Below are positions 52,492 through 62,953 of a DNA stretch of 64,000 bases, in pieces. The translations under genes were made by a program, and so were the position numbers. Position 1 is the stretch's first letter. The number at the start of each line of letters is the position of its first letter. Origin of the DNA: Phallusia mammillata (Eukaryota > Chordata > Ascidiacea > Phlebobranchia > Ascidiidae); contig QLIY01000641.1 in the NCBI GenBank assembly GCA_003260075.1, positions 31,851-95,850 of the forward strand, given 5' to 3'. The notes under the pieces were generated by a model. The model ran no database searches. It saw only the letters and a list, made by a program, of their open reading frames with translations, and was not told the DNA's origin.

Positions 52492-55339
52492 TCATCGATA
52501 AAAAATCAACATAGCGCCGTGGACCAAGGTCGAATCTACGCTAACATCATAATGAGTTCCAACCCCGCTTGAGGCATAACCGGCAAAATCGCCACAGTAA
52601 TTATCCAATCCATTCCTCCCAGTTGATCCAATACACGCATACGCAGAGTAACCGAGTGAATACGGATTCATGCGAACACCAGGACACATCGCGAAGACAT
52701 CTTTGAACTGGTTCGGTGCCCGAAACTAGAAAAATGATAACACCTATTAAATACAGTATATGATAAAGAAAGTCATTTTCCGGGTATAGGGCGTCTACAG
52801 AATTTTTTTCAACACATTTTGGCGACTTGCGGAAGGTCTTAGATTAGGGGTGGGCAACCTGCGGCCCTTCATTAAAGGTTGTGCGGTCCGCAGAGACGCT
52901 TGGATTTCAAAAGTAACTGCAAACGAGTCCAATTATTACATATTTTTGAGCTGATTAATGCGCCTAATGCTAGTTTTCTGCGATCTGGCAAAATGTGTCT
53001 AGAATCAAATACGAATTATACTTGNTGGCAAAATGTGGCTAGAATCAAATACGAAATATACATGTAGTTAAGCATATTTGGTAAGAAACGAGGCAAAATC
53101 ACTTTGTGTTATGCACATGTGCGGCCCGCGATCCAATTTTGACATTTATAATTTGCCCTACAGTACCAAAGGTTACCCACCCCTGTCTTAGATGTTTGCG
53201 ACACTAGTGGTAGAATCGTTCGACCGTTTGCATCTGGTGTAAACAAATTTATAGACAAATTGCGGAGCGAAAGGTCGAAAATCCTAAACTTCAGATATTT
53301 TGCAAAAATTCTCTTTTTTAGTTAAGTTTGATAATTCGCAGCTTTTGAGCTTAAGATGAAGATCATTTTTTCACTGGGATCAGCCCTGATACGGTCATAC
53401 AGACCAGCGATCACGGCACACTCATTTCTAAAACATAGTACACCAGGCCTACTGAATGCGTAAAACCGAATCAGCCGGTCACCAACCATTCCCATGTGGC
53501 AAGGCGTAGGCTGGAAAAATCTAGCCTGCGGTAGGAGATGGCATGGGCAGCATTCGAGGCAGGCAGCGGTGCTTGTGATTCGAGTTTCGAGCCTGCGTAG
53601 CTCAGTAGGTAGAGCGCGAGTCCTGAAAAGGCTCTCCTAGTGGGTTCGAATCCCACCGCAGCTAAATTTTACTAGCCTACGCCTTGCCATGTGGGATGCT
53701 TGGTGATCGGCATGATTCGGTATAATGCCTTCAATGGGCCTGGCGTACTATGCTTTTGTGCCTAATTCGTTTCGTTATTTTTTTGGTTAATTGTTTTTGG
53801 GGTTTGCTGGGCCTGGTATAAGACCTAATTTCGAGTTCTTTTACAACAGTGTTCAATACATAATATTGCACATGCATAGTATAAGATGTTTTACTCTATA
53901 TGATTAAATCTCCTGCCTGTATGTATCCTGGTGGGGGGGGGGCTTCGAGTTCTTTTACAACAGTGTTCAATACATAATATTGCACATGTGTAGTATACGA
54001 TGTTTTACTCTATATGATTAAATCTCCTGCCTGTATGTATCCTGGTTCAATCTGATCCAGCACAAATGGTGCCTGGTGACTCATTACTTCCTCATCCGAC
54101 CCTTTATCGTATACAACTGGCATTGCTGGTCCAGCGTCCTTTGGAAATTCGTAACAACCTGACACCAGCGGGTAACGCTCGAAAAGAGAAAACAGGTTTC
54201 CACCTTCCTTGGCTAAATCACCACTGTTAGTTCGGTACCTAAGGAAATATCATTTTGTTTATTTTCACATCTTAAAATAACTACGGCATAAAATTATTCA
54301 TTACAGGTTTTGTCGTGTGACATCTTGTCTATCTTATCAAATAGTGATTTTGAGCTCATCGAATCACCTTATTTGTGGGGGGGGGGAAACTACAGCATCA
54401 AATTATTGATTACAGGTTTTGTCGTGTGACAACTTGCCTATCTTATCAAATAGTGATTTTGAGCTCATCGAATCACCTTATTTGTTGCCACTAGTTTAAA
54501 GTTTTGTGTAAGGCCGAGTTTACCAAACGACAAAAGATACAAAAGTAATAATCAAAACGAATCCATTGTACGCGTTTTTTGCCACCAGTTTTAAACTTTA
54601 AGGAAGCCGAGTTTATCTCCAAGATTAATTGTTGTAAACGCATCAATACCTTAGGAAAGCTTCCTGCCTCCAGTCGCGTAGAGGAGTTTTATTAGGAACG
54701 TGCCAAACCATAATATCTTGTGCTGAAATGTCGAAGTAACCCAGGTTCTTGAAGTCATCACTGGTCGCTGAAACAGCACTCCCGAAAATATTGTAATTTT
54801 CCCAGTTTTCGTCTCCCTTAGGTCGAGTATTAGTTACCCCCTGTTCGCCAGACCAGCGGTCTCCACTTGTGCAGTAGCCAGTGGACTCTATGTTGTTTTC
54901 ATGAATTGACGCAACCAATGTCCATCCACCGCCATTGGTCAACATGTCGCAGTAGGTCTGGTAATGTTGGCCGTTTGAATCCTCAAAGGTGTAAATACCG
55001 CTTGGTTGAAGATTGTTTGACGAAGTGCGCAGTTCCTCACAAGAAGTGTATAGCGCATCTAGAAAGTCAAATGTGCGACCAAGTTATTTACTGACAGAAG
55101 AATGGTGGGCACATATCTAGCACCGGATTGGAAACGTTTACTATCTTTTGCGTAAAATTTAAACAACAAATGACTTCGTTGTATGCTGCTTAACTCTAAT
55201 TTTGTTCGTAGTGAAATCAAAGGTTTAGCTTAGGTTAAAAAAGTTTTTGAAGTAAAAAATCATGTAGAAGCTATTCATACATACCAATTTCTATTCCGGA
55301 AAGAAATAGAAAAACAGCGACGAACACCAAATTCTTCAT
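52492..55339 (-). CDS. Intelectin-like lectin, complete
   Basis: Four exons: 55285-55339 (signal peptide MKNLVFVAVFLFLSG), 54650-55058, 54031-54238, 52492-52725; 906 bases, 301 aa plus stop, all phases closing, against 313 aa for human ITLN1. The fibrinogen-like motif (TNGGGWTLVASIHEN), GDRWSGEQG, ENYNIFGSAVSATSDDFKN, WHVPNKTPL and the C-terminal AMLIFYR all match the family. Intelectins are secreted, calcium-dependent lectins that bind exocyclic 1,2-diols on microbial sugars. Here the binding end is diverged: NYCGDFAGYASSGVGTHYDV replaces the human stretch with Trp288 and Tyr297, and the positions of His263 and Glu274 are also changed. Thus the classical ligand site is probably not kept. The intron after 54031 starts with GC (a GC-AG intron). 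The third intron holds two mobile elements. The assembly repeats the first two exons upstream (see 55536). Confidence 0.93.
52845..53185. mobile_element. hAT-type MITE, 341 bp, with perfect 8-bp target duplication
   Basis: The flanks are identical: tcttagat at 52837-52844 and 53186-53193. The ends read (t)AGGGGTGGGCAACC on the left and ggttacccacccctg on the right, an inverted pair; the first base C has changed to T. The interior includes gcggccc blocks. A single N at 53025 separates two near-identical 37-base pieces and is another assembly joint, so the true length is somewhat shorter. Confidence 0.85.
53434..53752. mobile_element. Foldback element with ~100-bp inverted arms and internal tRNA-like core
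   Basis: The left arm (53434-53533, catagtacaccaggcc onward) is the reverse complement, with few mismatches, of the right arm (53655-53752, ending ggcctggcgtactatg). Between them is a tRNA-like sequence (53591-53663). A further outer motif, gatcagccctgatacggtca with atcacggcacactca, precedes the left arm at 53378-53424 and also adjoins the right arm of the copy at 11060. Copies or fragments occur at 8955, 10930, 18030 and 52218. It lies in the last intron of intelectin. Confidence 0.75.
53591..53663 (+). tRNA. tRNA-like sequence inside foldback element (likely not a functional tRNA gene)
   Basis: A-box-like tagctcagtaggtagagc and B-box ggttcgaatcc are at the proper spacing, with a T-arm gtggg/cccac and an acceptor stem gcctgcg/cgcagct with six of seven pairs. 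The anticodon arm pairs poorly (gag/ctc around tcctgaaaagg), so I give no anticodon. Its place within a repeated element argues for a tRNA-derived pol III promoter rather than a working tRNA. Confidence 0.5.
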
Positions 55340-55535
55340 TTCTTTCTTGTTATAGTTTCAATGTTTTCTGCTCCAAATTTCAACTCACGGGGGGGGGGTA
55401 CGCCGAGTTTACCAAAAGATGAAAAGGCAATTATCAGAACAAATTCTTTGTACGCGTTTTCTGCCACCATGCAGTTTTAAACTTTAAGGAAGCCGAGTTT
55501 ATCTCCAAGATTAATTGTTGTAAACGCATCAATAC

Positions 55536-56223
55536 CTTAGGAAAGCTTCCTGCCTCCAGTCGCCTAGAGGAGTTTTATTAGGAACGTGCCAAACCATAAT
55601 ATCTTGCGCTGAAATGTCGAAGTAACCCGGGTTTTTGAAGTCATCACTGGTAGCTGAAACGGCACTCCCGAAAATATTGTAATTCTCCCAGTTTTCATCG
55701 CCCTTGGGTCGAGTATTAGTTACCCCCTGTTCGCCAGACCAGCGGTCTCCACTTGTGCAGTAGCCAGTGGACTCTATGTTGTTTTCATGAATTGACGCAA
55801 CCAATGTCCATCCACCGCCATTGGTCAACATGTCGCAGTAGGTCTGGTAATGTTGGCCGTTTGAATCCTCAAAGGTGTAAATACCGCTTGGTTGAAGATT
55901 GTTTGACGAAGTGCGCAGTTCCTCACAAGAAGTGTATAACGCATCTAGAAAGCCAAATGTGCAACCAAGTAATTTACTGACAGAAGAATGGTGAGCTAAC
56001 ACATTAGCACCGGATTGAACATTTACAATCTTTTGAGTAAATATTTAAACAACAAAATGGCTCCGTTTTATGCTGCTTCAACTCTAATTTTGTTGTTAGT
56101 GAAACCAAAGGTTTAGGTTAAGTTAAAAATGTTTTTAAATTAAACAATCACGAACAAACAATACACACCGACTTCAATTCCGGAAAGAAATAGAAAAACA
56201 GCGACGAACACGAAATTCTTCAT
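55536..56223 (-). pseudogene. Second copy of intelectin exons 1-2
   Basis: Exons 56169-56223 (MKNFVFVAVFLFLSGIEV) and 55536-55944 have the same lengths (55 and 409) and splice sites as the copy at 54650-55339, with a handful of changes (for example NPGYFD for NLGYFD). A G run at 55389-55398 lies between the copies. No matching copy of the last two exons is seen, except a short piece of the third around 53903-53931. Most likely it is the other allele placed in series; a real tandem half-gene is possible. Confidence 0.7.
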
Positions 56224-57369
56224 ATCTTTCTTGTTATAGTTTCAATGTTTTCTGCTCCAAATTTCAACTCACCCACTTCTAGTGTGTGTTATGGAAACAC
56301 TGCTGAAAACCTGCTATGTCATCTTGTCTTGATAAGACAGTTTACTATGGACAGCAGGAGAACAGGTATTTTTGTTCCCACGTTTGTTTTGTGCGTTGTT
56401 TACAGGGTATATGTGTGTGGCAATACTTCAATACAAATGCTGTTACACTAGCATGTGAAAACCATAAAGTACATAATGTTAACATGAAGTTTTTTTACAA
56501 CTAAAAGTATGATGTAAAAGCATGAAGCTAATAAATGATTCGGTGTAGATAGTGCACACTGTTTCGGGGGGGGGGCAAACCATAAAGTACATAATGTTAA
56601 CATGAAGTTTTTTTTACAATAAAAAGTATGGTGTAAGAGCATCAAGCTAATAAATGATTCGGTGTAGATAGTGCACACTGTTTCGATTTATTGGGTTTCC
56701 TTCAAACCAATCTCAGCAAATGCGACCGATCTCTTGTCACCAGTTGCACTAATGAGACCTTATATAGGTCAAAAAGTGTGCATTGTCTGTAGCTTAAAAG
56801 GTGTGACTCAATATAAGTTTGGCATGCCTGTTCGTTTTAAGCAGAATTGGATGGTCGCAATGTTTCTAGCCACAGAACCAATTGAAATTACTGGAACGCA
56901 ATTGCCAGACACCATAGGCATTTAAAAGCAAAAACCAAAGCACGTAATATTAAACCGGTGGAAAAAGCAACAGAAGGTAATATTTGTTGCAAACATTTTA
57001 CATTGCGTTGGCACACATAAACGCAATAGGACAAAGGATAAAAAGGGCAAGATAATGTTTAACCTGTCGTATCAATCGTAGCATAGAAACCTAATCAATT
57101 TTCAACAATCAAGCCTACAAAATCGACATATGCGAAAAACAAATATTGAATTTTCCAATTTGTGTCACGTAAAATAGGCATCTAAATTCTCATTTGTCAA
57201 ATTTCAAGCGTTTGAAGGGTTGCGTGATGGATACGTTGCTTTTGTTTGGTGTTTTGTGTGGAAGGGGGGGGGGTGCGAAAAACAAATATTGAATTTACCA
57301 ATTTGTGTCACGTAAAATAGGCATCTAAATTCTCATTTGTCAAATATCAGGCGTTTGTAGGGTTGCGTG
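56224..57369. other. Intergenic between divergent intelectin and Ly6 genes
   Basis: The block 56456-56565 repeats at 56577-56686 and 57130-57263 repeats at 57274-57405, each pair split by a G run; the second pair includes the Ly6 start codon, whose first copy (57229) is cut short. No other exon was recognised. Confidence 0.5.
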
Positions 57370-58612
57370 ATGGATACGTTGCTTTTGTTTGGTGTTTTGT
57401 GTGGAATTTTAATGTCTGTTTCTGGTAAGTTATATAATGCATGTTTATTGTTGTAGTTTTAGTTGTTATTGCAACGGTATTAAGCTAATAGTCCCCAACC
57501 CTTTTTTGATATATAGAACCGGTATGTGGCTCACCCAAACCAATCGATTTTTATATAACTATAAATGATTAAAGGCCTAAAACTGTAAAGAATATTACAA
57601 TCTCTTCAGATATAGACAGGTAAGTTGTCTTAAGTTTCGGACAACAGCAAAAAAAGATCTTCTAAAAACAAGCATAGTAGCATAGGTTGTTATTTTGTTT
57701 TCAAATGTAGTTTTGTTGTAATCTTTGTTCAATTAACGTTTAAGCTTCGGGTTCGGAATACAACTTGACATGCTACGACTGCCTTTATCTTAGCAAACGG
57801 GTTTACTACATGGACGATTGCCAGGGTGACGTCACTATGCATGACGACCTGCTTCAACCTTGCAAGAAAAGAGATACGTTCTGCAAGGTAGCACAAGACC
57901 AATAAAACCAACTTTTAACACAAGGGGGGGGGGTCTTACTTATAACATGAAGCAAAACATTTTTAGATTGAGAAGACGACCAACCACGGGGGGGGGGGGT
58001 GACGTCGCTATGCATGACGACCTGCTTCAACCTTGCAAGAAAAGAGACACGTTCTGCAAGGTAGCACAAGACCAATAAAACCAACTTTTAACACAACAAC
58101 ATTCAATCGCTTAACGTATTTCAACTATTCGTTTTTAATAGTTTAAGATTACAAACAAAAAGCTTAACAAATAAGTAAGCTACAAAAGTAAGATACAGTA
58201 ATGTTAGTACTGGTTTAACTACTTTAAAATGCAGGCTGCCTTGTATGACACCATTATGGGGGGGGGGGGGGATCCTTTAACTTGTGTTTAAACGAAAACT
58301 GCTTCAAATATATTGTTATTGATCTTTGGTACTTAAACGTTTTTTGTTTACTGATTAGTTTGTCAAAATATTGTGGCTATTTTGGTGCAAAATATATTTT
58401 CTCGTTCATAATACACGCATGTTTGGACTGTGCTTCAAATTGTTTGCATTAAATGTTTCACATAGAAATCAGCATTGGGGGGGGGGGGGATTACAGTCCG
58501 TTTCGAAAGGTCGTGTGCAGAAACTTGCAAAGAAGAATGTAGATGGAAAGATATGGTGTCTATGAATCTCATATGCACCAAATGCTGCCAACACAACGCT
58601 TGCAATGTGTAA
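57370..58612 (+). CDS. Secreted Ly6/uPAR three-finger-type protein
   Basis: Exon 1 (57370-57424) encodes a signal peptide, MDTLLLFGVLCGILMSVSG. Exon 2 (57745-57887) begins the domain with LTCYDC and holds five cysteines. Exon 3 begins at 58235 (AALYDTIM), is broken by G runs 58258-58271 and 58477-58489 with a displaced piece between them, and resumes at 58490 to end with ICTKCCQHNACNV and a stop at 58610. The closing CCxxxxCN is the Ly6 signature. Phases 1 and 0 close; across the break the frame is continuous if a short run of genuine G is assumed. There is no hydrophobic tail after the last cysteine, so no GPI anchor: a soluble protein is predicted. Target unknown. Part of exon 2 is repeated at 57999-58069. 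Confidence 0.8.
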
Positions 58613-58924
58613 TCCTTTAACTTGTGTTTAAACGAAAACTGCTTCAAATATATTGTTGTTGATCTTTGGTACTTAAATGTTTTTTGTTGTGGCTCTTTCG
58701 GTGTAAAATAAATTTTGTCGTTCATATTACACTCATGTTTGGACTGTGGTTCAAATTGTTTGCATTAAATGTTGCACATAGAAATCAGCATTTCCACCCA
58801 ATTTTGGCGCGAAAGTATGAAATGGGGATTTCCCACGCTGAGACAACTTGGGTTGGGAATTTGTGACTGTTTTCGGCAAAGTTTTGTTTTGCGGAAAGTT
58901 AGGTTTGTCAAGATGGACAAAGCG

Positions 58925-58993
<69 letters not shown>

Positions 58994-59416
58994 ATATATA
59001 AAATCTTGTGTGGCGGAAACAAGTTATTTGTTGTTTCGGTTTAAAAGTGTTGCATATCTTTGTCACTAGCAGTGAAGTTATCAGTTATGTCTCTAATTAC
59101 AAAGCTGTTTGATTTGTTTTAAGGATGTTTTGTCTTTTGTGTTTCCCCTATGACGGAAACGTAGAAAGTATAATCGTCTAGACAAATCTTTGCATCGAAC
59201 AACTGCATGTATTTGAGTTTTGTTTGCATGTAATTTTTTATTGTCATCAAGTTTATAATTAATCACTATTTGTATTTTCTGTAAAAATGTAAATAATAAT
59301 GATGTTGCATGAAATGTATAGCTTAAGGTTAAATTATAGCTGATACTCATTTGAAAAAAAACTGTTGCAAAGTACTGTACTAAACAGAGGTAAATATTTT
59401 CAAAAACATTTCCCAG
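58613..59416. other. Upstream region of TONSL with poly-G 58926-58992
   Basis: The stretch after the Ly6 stop repeats the displaced piece 58272-58476. A 67-base G run begins right after the short sequence ATGGACAAAGCGC (58913-58925), which is a candidate TONSL start. No other exon is recognised. Confidence 0.45.
58913..58925 (+). CDS. TONSL: Candidate first coding exon of TONSL (truncated by G run)
   Basis: The short frame MDKA ends one base into a codon, which is the phase the next TONSL exon (59417) needs, giving MDKAR-CERLRIKAQ across the join. The donor would fall inside the G run and cannot be seen. This is a guess from position and phase only. Confidence 0.3.
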
Positions 59417-62400
59417 GGTGTGAAAGACTGAGAATAAAAGCACAAGAAAGCAAGCACTTAAAGGAGGAATCAGAATGGTGCAATGCATTGGGAAACCTTT
59501 ATTTGCAAGCTGGTGGGTTGTCTATGTTCTAAGCTACAATAACCAATGCCACTTTTTCTTTTAGATATGTATGTTGCAATATTTGTAAAAACTAGGGATG
59601 TTCAAAGTAGAATAACTGGGTATTCTAGAATAATTGTTTCAAATCCAGAATATCGAATCTAATTCTTATATATATTACTTTTGACTAAATCATCTTGACA
59701 ACAACGAAAGTAGACCAGTTTAATACATTATAAAACATATTTAAAAAGTAAAAAGTACCAACTAAAACAAAGAAAAACAGTGGAAAAAACTTTGCAAAAC
59801 TGCATTGAAACTAAATGCCCAAAAATCCACTTGGACAGAAGAATTAGCATATGGTTAAAATTAATTATAACATTTTTATTTAGTGATTTTTTTTTGCCTT
59901 CAGTAGGAGTAATTATGTTGTAAGCATTCTGAGGTAATTTGATTGTCTGGTGGTAGAGGTCTGACATAGACTCCCTATTGTACAAATATATAATGTTTGT
60001 TAACTTAAAACAATTGCAAAAACAGGCATCCAAGCAAACAAAGTTGGGACATTGGGTGGTTAATTTTCAAATCCCTATTTAACTCCCTGCAAATTTGCAA
60101 GACAAAAGTTGAACTTTGCAGCGTTTACTCACTACATTTTTATGTTTGTATTGGGTTAAGAAATTACCCAAACGTCGTATGTTTTGGGATTCTTTCACTG
60201 TTTTTGCGATATTAACAGACAATCCCATGCTTCCAATCGCTGCCTAACACCATGACCGTTAAATGTTTTTGTTGTCAAAGTCGGAAAACAATTAGACGCC
60301 AGTAAGACGTTGCAAAGCGCATAGTATAAACGTAATCACGTGATCAGATGCGTAACCGTATGTGCGCCAATCATGTACCACCGTCGTTATAGCGCCTCGT
60401 GATTTGGCGTTATGGTGTTGTTATAGCACTCACTGATTTTTGCACCTGGTACAATGACCGGGCGTCGAAGTAATAATGTAACGCATGTGTTTACATTGTT
60501 ACCAACAGCGATAGCACACATTTATATCGGTTCCAATTACCCGATATAAACGGCAAAATTCCAGTCAGATTCGAATCCATAGGATTCATCATTCTACTTT
60601 GAACATCCCTAGTAAAAACAATAAAATTAATGCAATTTTCAAGAAAAACTAGACCCTTCATGGACTAACCCCTCTTATAACTGACAAAAACTCATGTGAT
60701 CCAGTTATTTACGCACTCCTGTTATTTGAATAACAAAACTTGGCATGTTGATAATGTAAATAACATTCATCTATTTTTGTCAATACAGTTATGTTTAAAA
60801 AACTTTAATAGCATTTCACATTCAACTGTTAACAGTTGTAACAGAAAAAAGGGACACCGCTTTCCTCCTTGGTGATGTGTTTTTTTGTGTACAGGTGATT
60901 ATGATGAAGCACTTAACATGCACAAGCAAGAACTTGCACTCTGTCGTTCGCTGCAAGATGTAGTTGGAGAAGCTGTTGCAAACAGAAAGGTAATCATGTG
61001 TATCAGGTATCAAGTGGTAATAGCTGCTTGTAATCTTAAACAAATGAGTTAAATTATCCAAGCGAAAGATGCTAGATAAAGTACAACACATTTAGACCAG
61101 TGGTTTCAGACTTGCAGTTATGGAAACCCATGGAAAAGGTTAGATTTTCCAGCATCTAAAAAGGTTTTATTTCATAGTGGGGTCCACTTGATAATTTTAT
61201 AAATGGGTTTTTACAAAAAAATTAGGCATTGTTCCACTTCGGTAATAGAAAACAAACAAAGACAGATTAATACTTGGACAATATGTGACATTTTGTTTTG
61301 TTTATTCAGATAGGAGATGTATATCTTTCAATGGAAAACTACAGTCTGGCTATCTCACACCACAAAAAGCATTTAGAGCTGGCTTTTGATGATAAGGTGG
61401 AAATGCAAAGAGCAAACACTTCTCTAGGACAGACTTACTTGGAGCAAGCAAGATCAATGACATCACCAACAAAAATTACAGAGGCATTAAAAAAGTAAGT
61501 CGAAACCACTGATGTTGAACTGCAGTCTTGTAGAGGCTAAAAAGTTTTTGTTTTTTATTGATACTGGGCTACTTCAAATTATCATTCATAGGTTAAAGCA
61601 GTTTTGTTTTATATGTATTGTATTTCATAACATCCTTTTAAGGGTTTTTAATGTGAAATATCAAATTTAGTGTGGAGTCCAATGCTAAAAAGGCCAGTTT
61701 AAATTACTGCAGGTCTTTAACATATGTGGTATTATATGTAAAGTGTTATCCAAAGTCTAATCAAATTTACGACAAGGCCCACCTGTTTGTAAAAATCAGA
61801 CAACTTATGTATGTGTTTTCCCTATATCCGCTGTGTTAATATGGGGACAAAAGGGCATCTTTGAGGCTCTATTGCAGTGATTCTCAAACATTTGTCCCCG
61901 ACAACTAAAAAGTTTGCGAACCACTGCTCTATCGTGTAACAATAGGTTGGACAACTTGTGTTTTATGTACACTTTAATGTGACCATCACAATGGTGAAAG
62001 GCGTGGCTTATTGAGATGACAGTTTTCATTTTGTTATGTTGTTTAGGTCAATCGATCTTCTTACAGAAAGTTTACAGCTTACAACTGAGCTGACAGATGA
62101 TGATAAAGTTCCTTCTAAGGAGCTGAACGAGATGCGAATTCGCAGTTTTATTAATCTCGGACTTTGTCATCACCAACTTTCCTGTGCTGTTACTGGGGAA
62201 GAAAAGGCGACTGTATCAGCAAGAAGTGCAGAGTACTTTCAGAAAGCTATTCTACTTGCCCAGTAAGCCCTCTTTTATACAGCGGCATATGTTATATGCC
62301 ATGTTGTTTTTCTTTTTGCTTAAGTCCACCCTCCTAAAAACACTTTATTACCAGATCAGTGTTGTTGTTTTTTGCAGACACAATTGACACCTACGGGTCC

Positions 62401-62953
62401 CTATATGTGGATATAAACAGCAGTTTTTTTTATTAGTTTCTGATGTTTTTTGTTCATTAGTTTTCTGATGTACTGAATGACAGGCATTGTGCATGCTGTG
62501 CACCTAATTTTACAAAAATGCATACTTACAAGCACTATATTTTTCTGTTAGCTTGAAATCCCTTGTGTAAAATGTGTTTTCGTGTAACAATTTGTAAAAA
62601 AATGTTTTTGCAGAAAATGCAATGCCAGTGAGGAACTATATTTGGTAAACAGAATAGTTTGTGACGTAAACTTGGATCAAAAACAAGTCAGTGCAGCACT
62701 GCAAAAAGCTGAGTCTGCATTGCGGATTGCAAAGTCATCCGGCATCAAGCAGAAAGTGTTTGAATCACTAAACCTTTGTGCCCAGGTAAATTTGTTAGGT
62801 TTTTTATGTTTTGTTTGCAAAAATTGGCTTCTTTTTTGGCTCAGATTTACTTACTGTTGGAAAATGTAGATGGCGCAAAAAAGTGTTTGAAGAAGTCATA
62901 CAAAATAAAAACTATGTCGGGAATAAATATTGTGGAAGAAAAATTGAAAGCTG
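59417..62953 (+). CDS. TONSL: TONSL (Tonsoku-like), N-terminal TPR region, partial
   Basis: Exons 59417-59512, 60895-60989, 61310-61494, 62047-62262, 62614-62785, 62845-62953; phases 1, 0, 2, 2, 0, 1 all close. The product follows the TONSL tetratricopeptide array: NALGNLYLQAGDYDEALNMH, KQELALCRSLQDVVGEAVAN, RKIGDVYLSMENYSLAISHH, then KELNEMRIRSFINLGL (family ELNEMRTRLYLNLGL), then DGAKKCLKKSYKI. TONSL works with MMS22L at stalled forks: its ankyrin repeats read new histone H4 unmethylated at Lys20 and the complex loads RAD51. Only the TPR part is present; acidic, ankyrin and leucine-rich parts lie beyond the right edge. Intron 1 holds a 1-kb hAT element and intron 3 a 52-bp hAT remnant. A diverged partial copy of two exons sits at 63830-64000. 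Confidence 0.93.
59593..60611. mobile_element. Non-autonomous hAT element, 1019 bp, intact ends
   Basis: Perfect 8-bp target duplication gtaaaaac (59585-59592 and 60612-60619) and perfect inverted ends of 21 bases, beginning TAGGGATGTTCAAAGTAGAA. The interior is A/T-rich with a G/C-richer right third; a 101-codon frame on the minus strand (59728-60033) has no transposase features. Intact ends and target duplication indicate a fairly recent insertion in TONSL intron 1. Confidence 0.85.
61875..61926. mobile_element. Minimal hAT remnant, 52 bp
   Basis: Left end cagtgattctcaaac and right end gtttgcgaaccactg are an inverted pair (13 of 15), with only 22 bases between. Flanks ctctattg (61867-61874) and ctctatcg (61927-61934) match in seven of eight places. 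It is a nearly interior-less element in TONSL intron 3. Confidence 0.75.

Noticed and set aside
53591..53663. A working tRNA gene
   Set aside because: Weak anticodon arm, one acceptor mismatch and residence in a multi-copy foldback repeat.
59728..60033. 101-codon minus-strand frame inside the hAT element
   Set aside because: No transposase motifs (no RW or hATC-type signature), and it is A/T-rich; the element is taken as non-autonomous.
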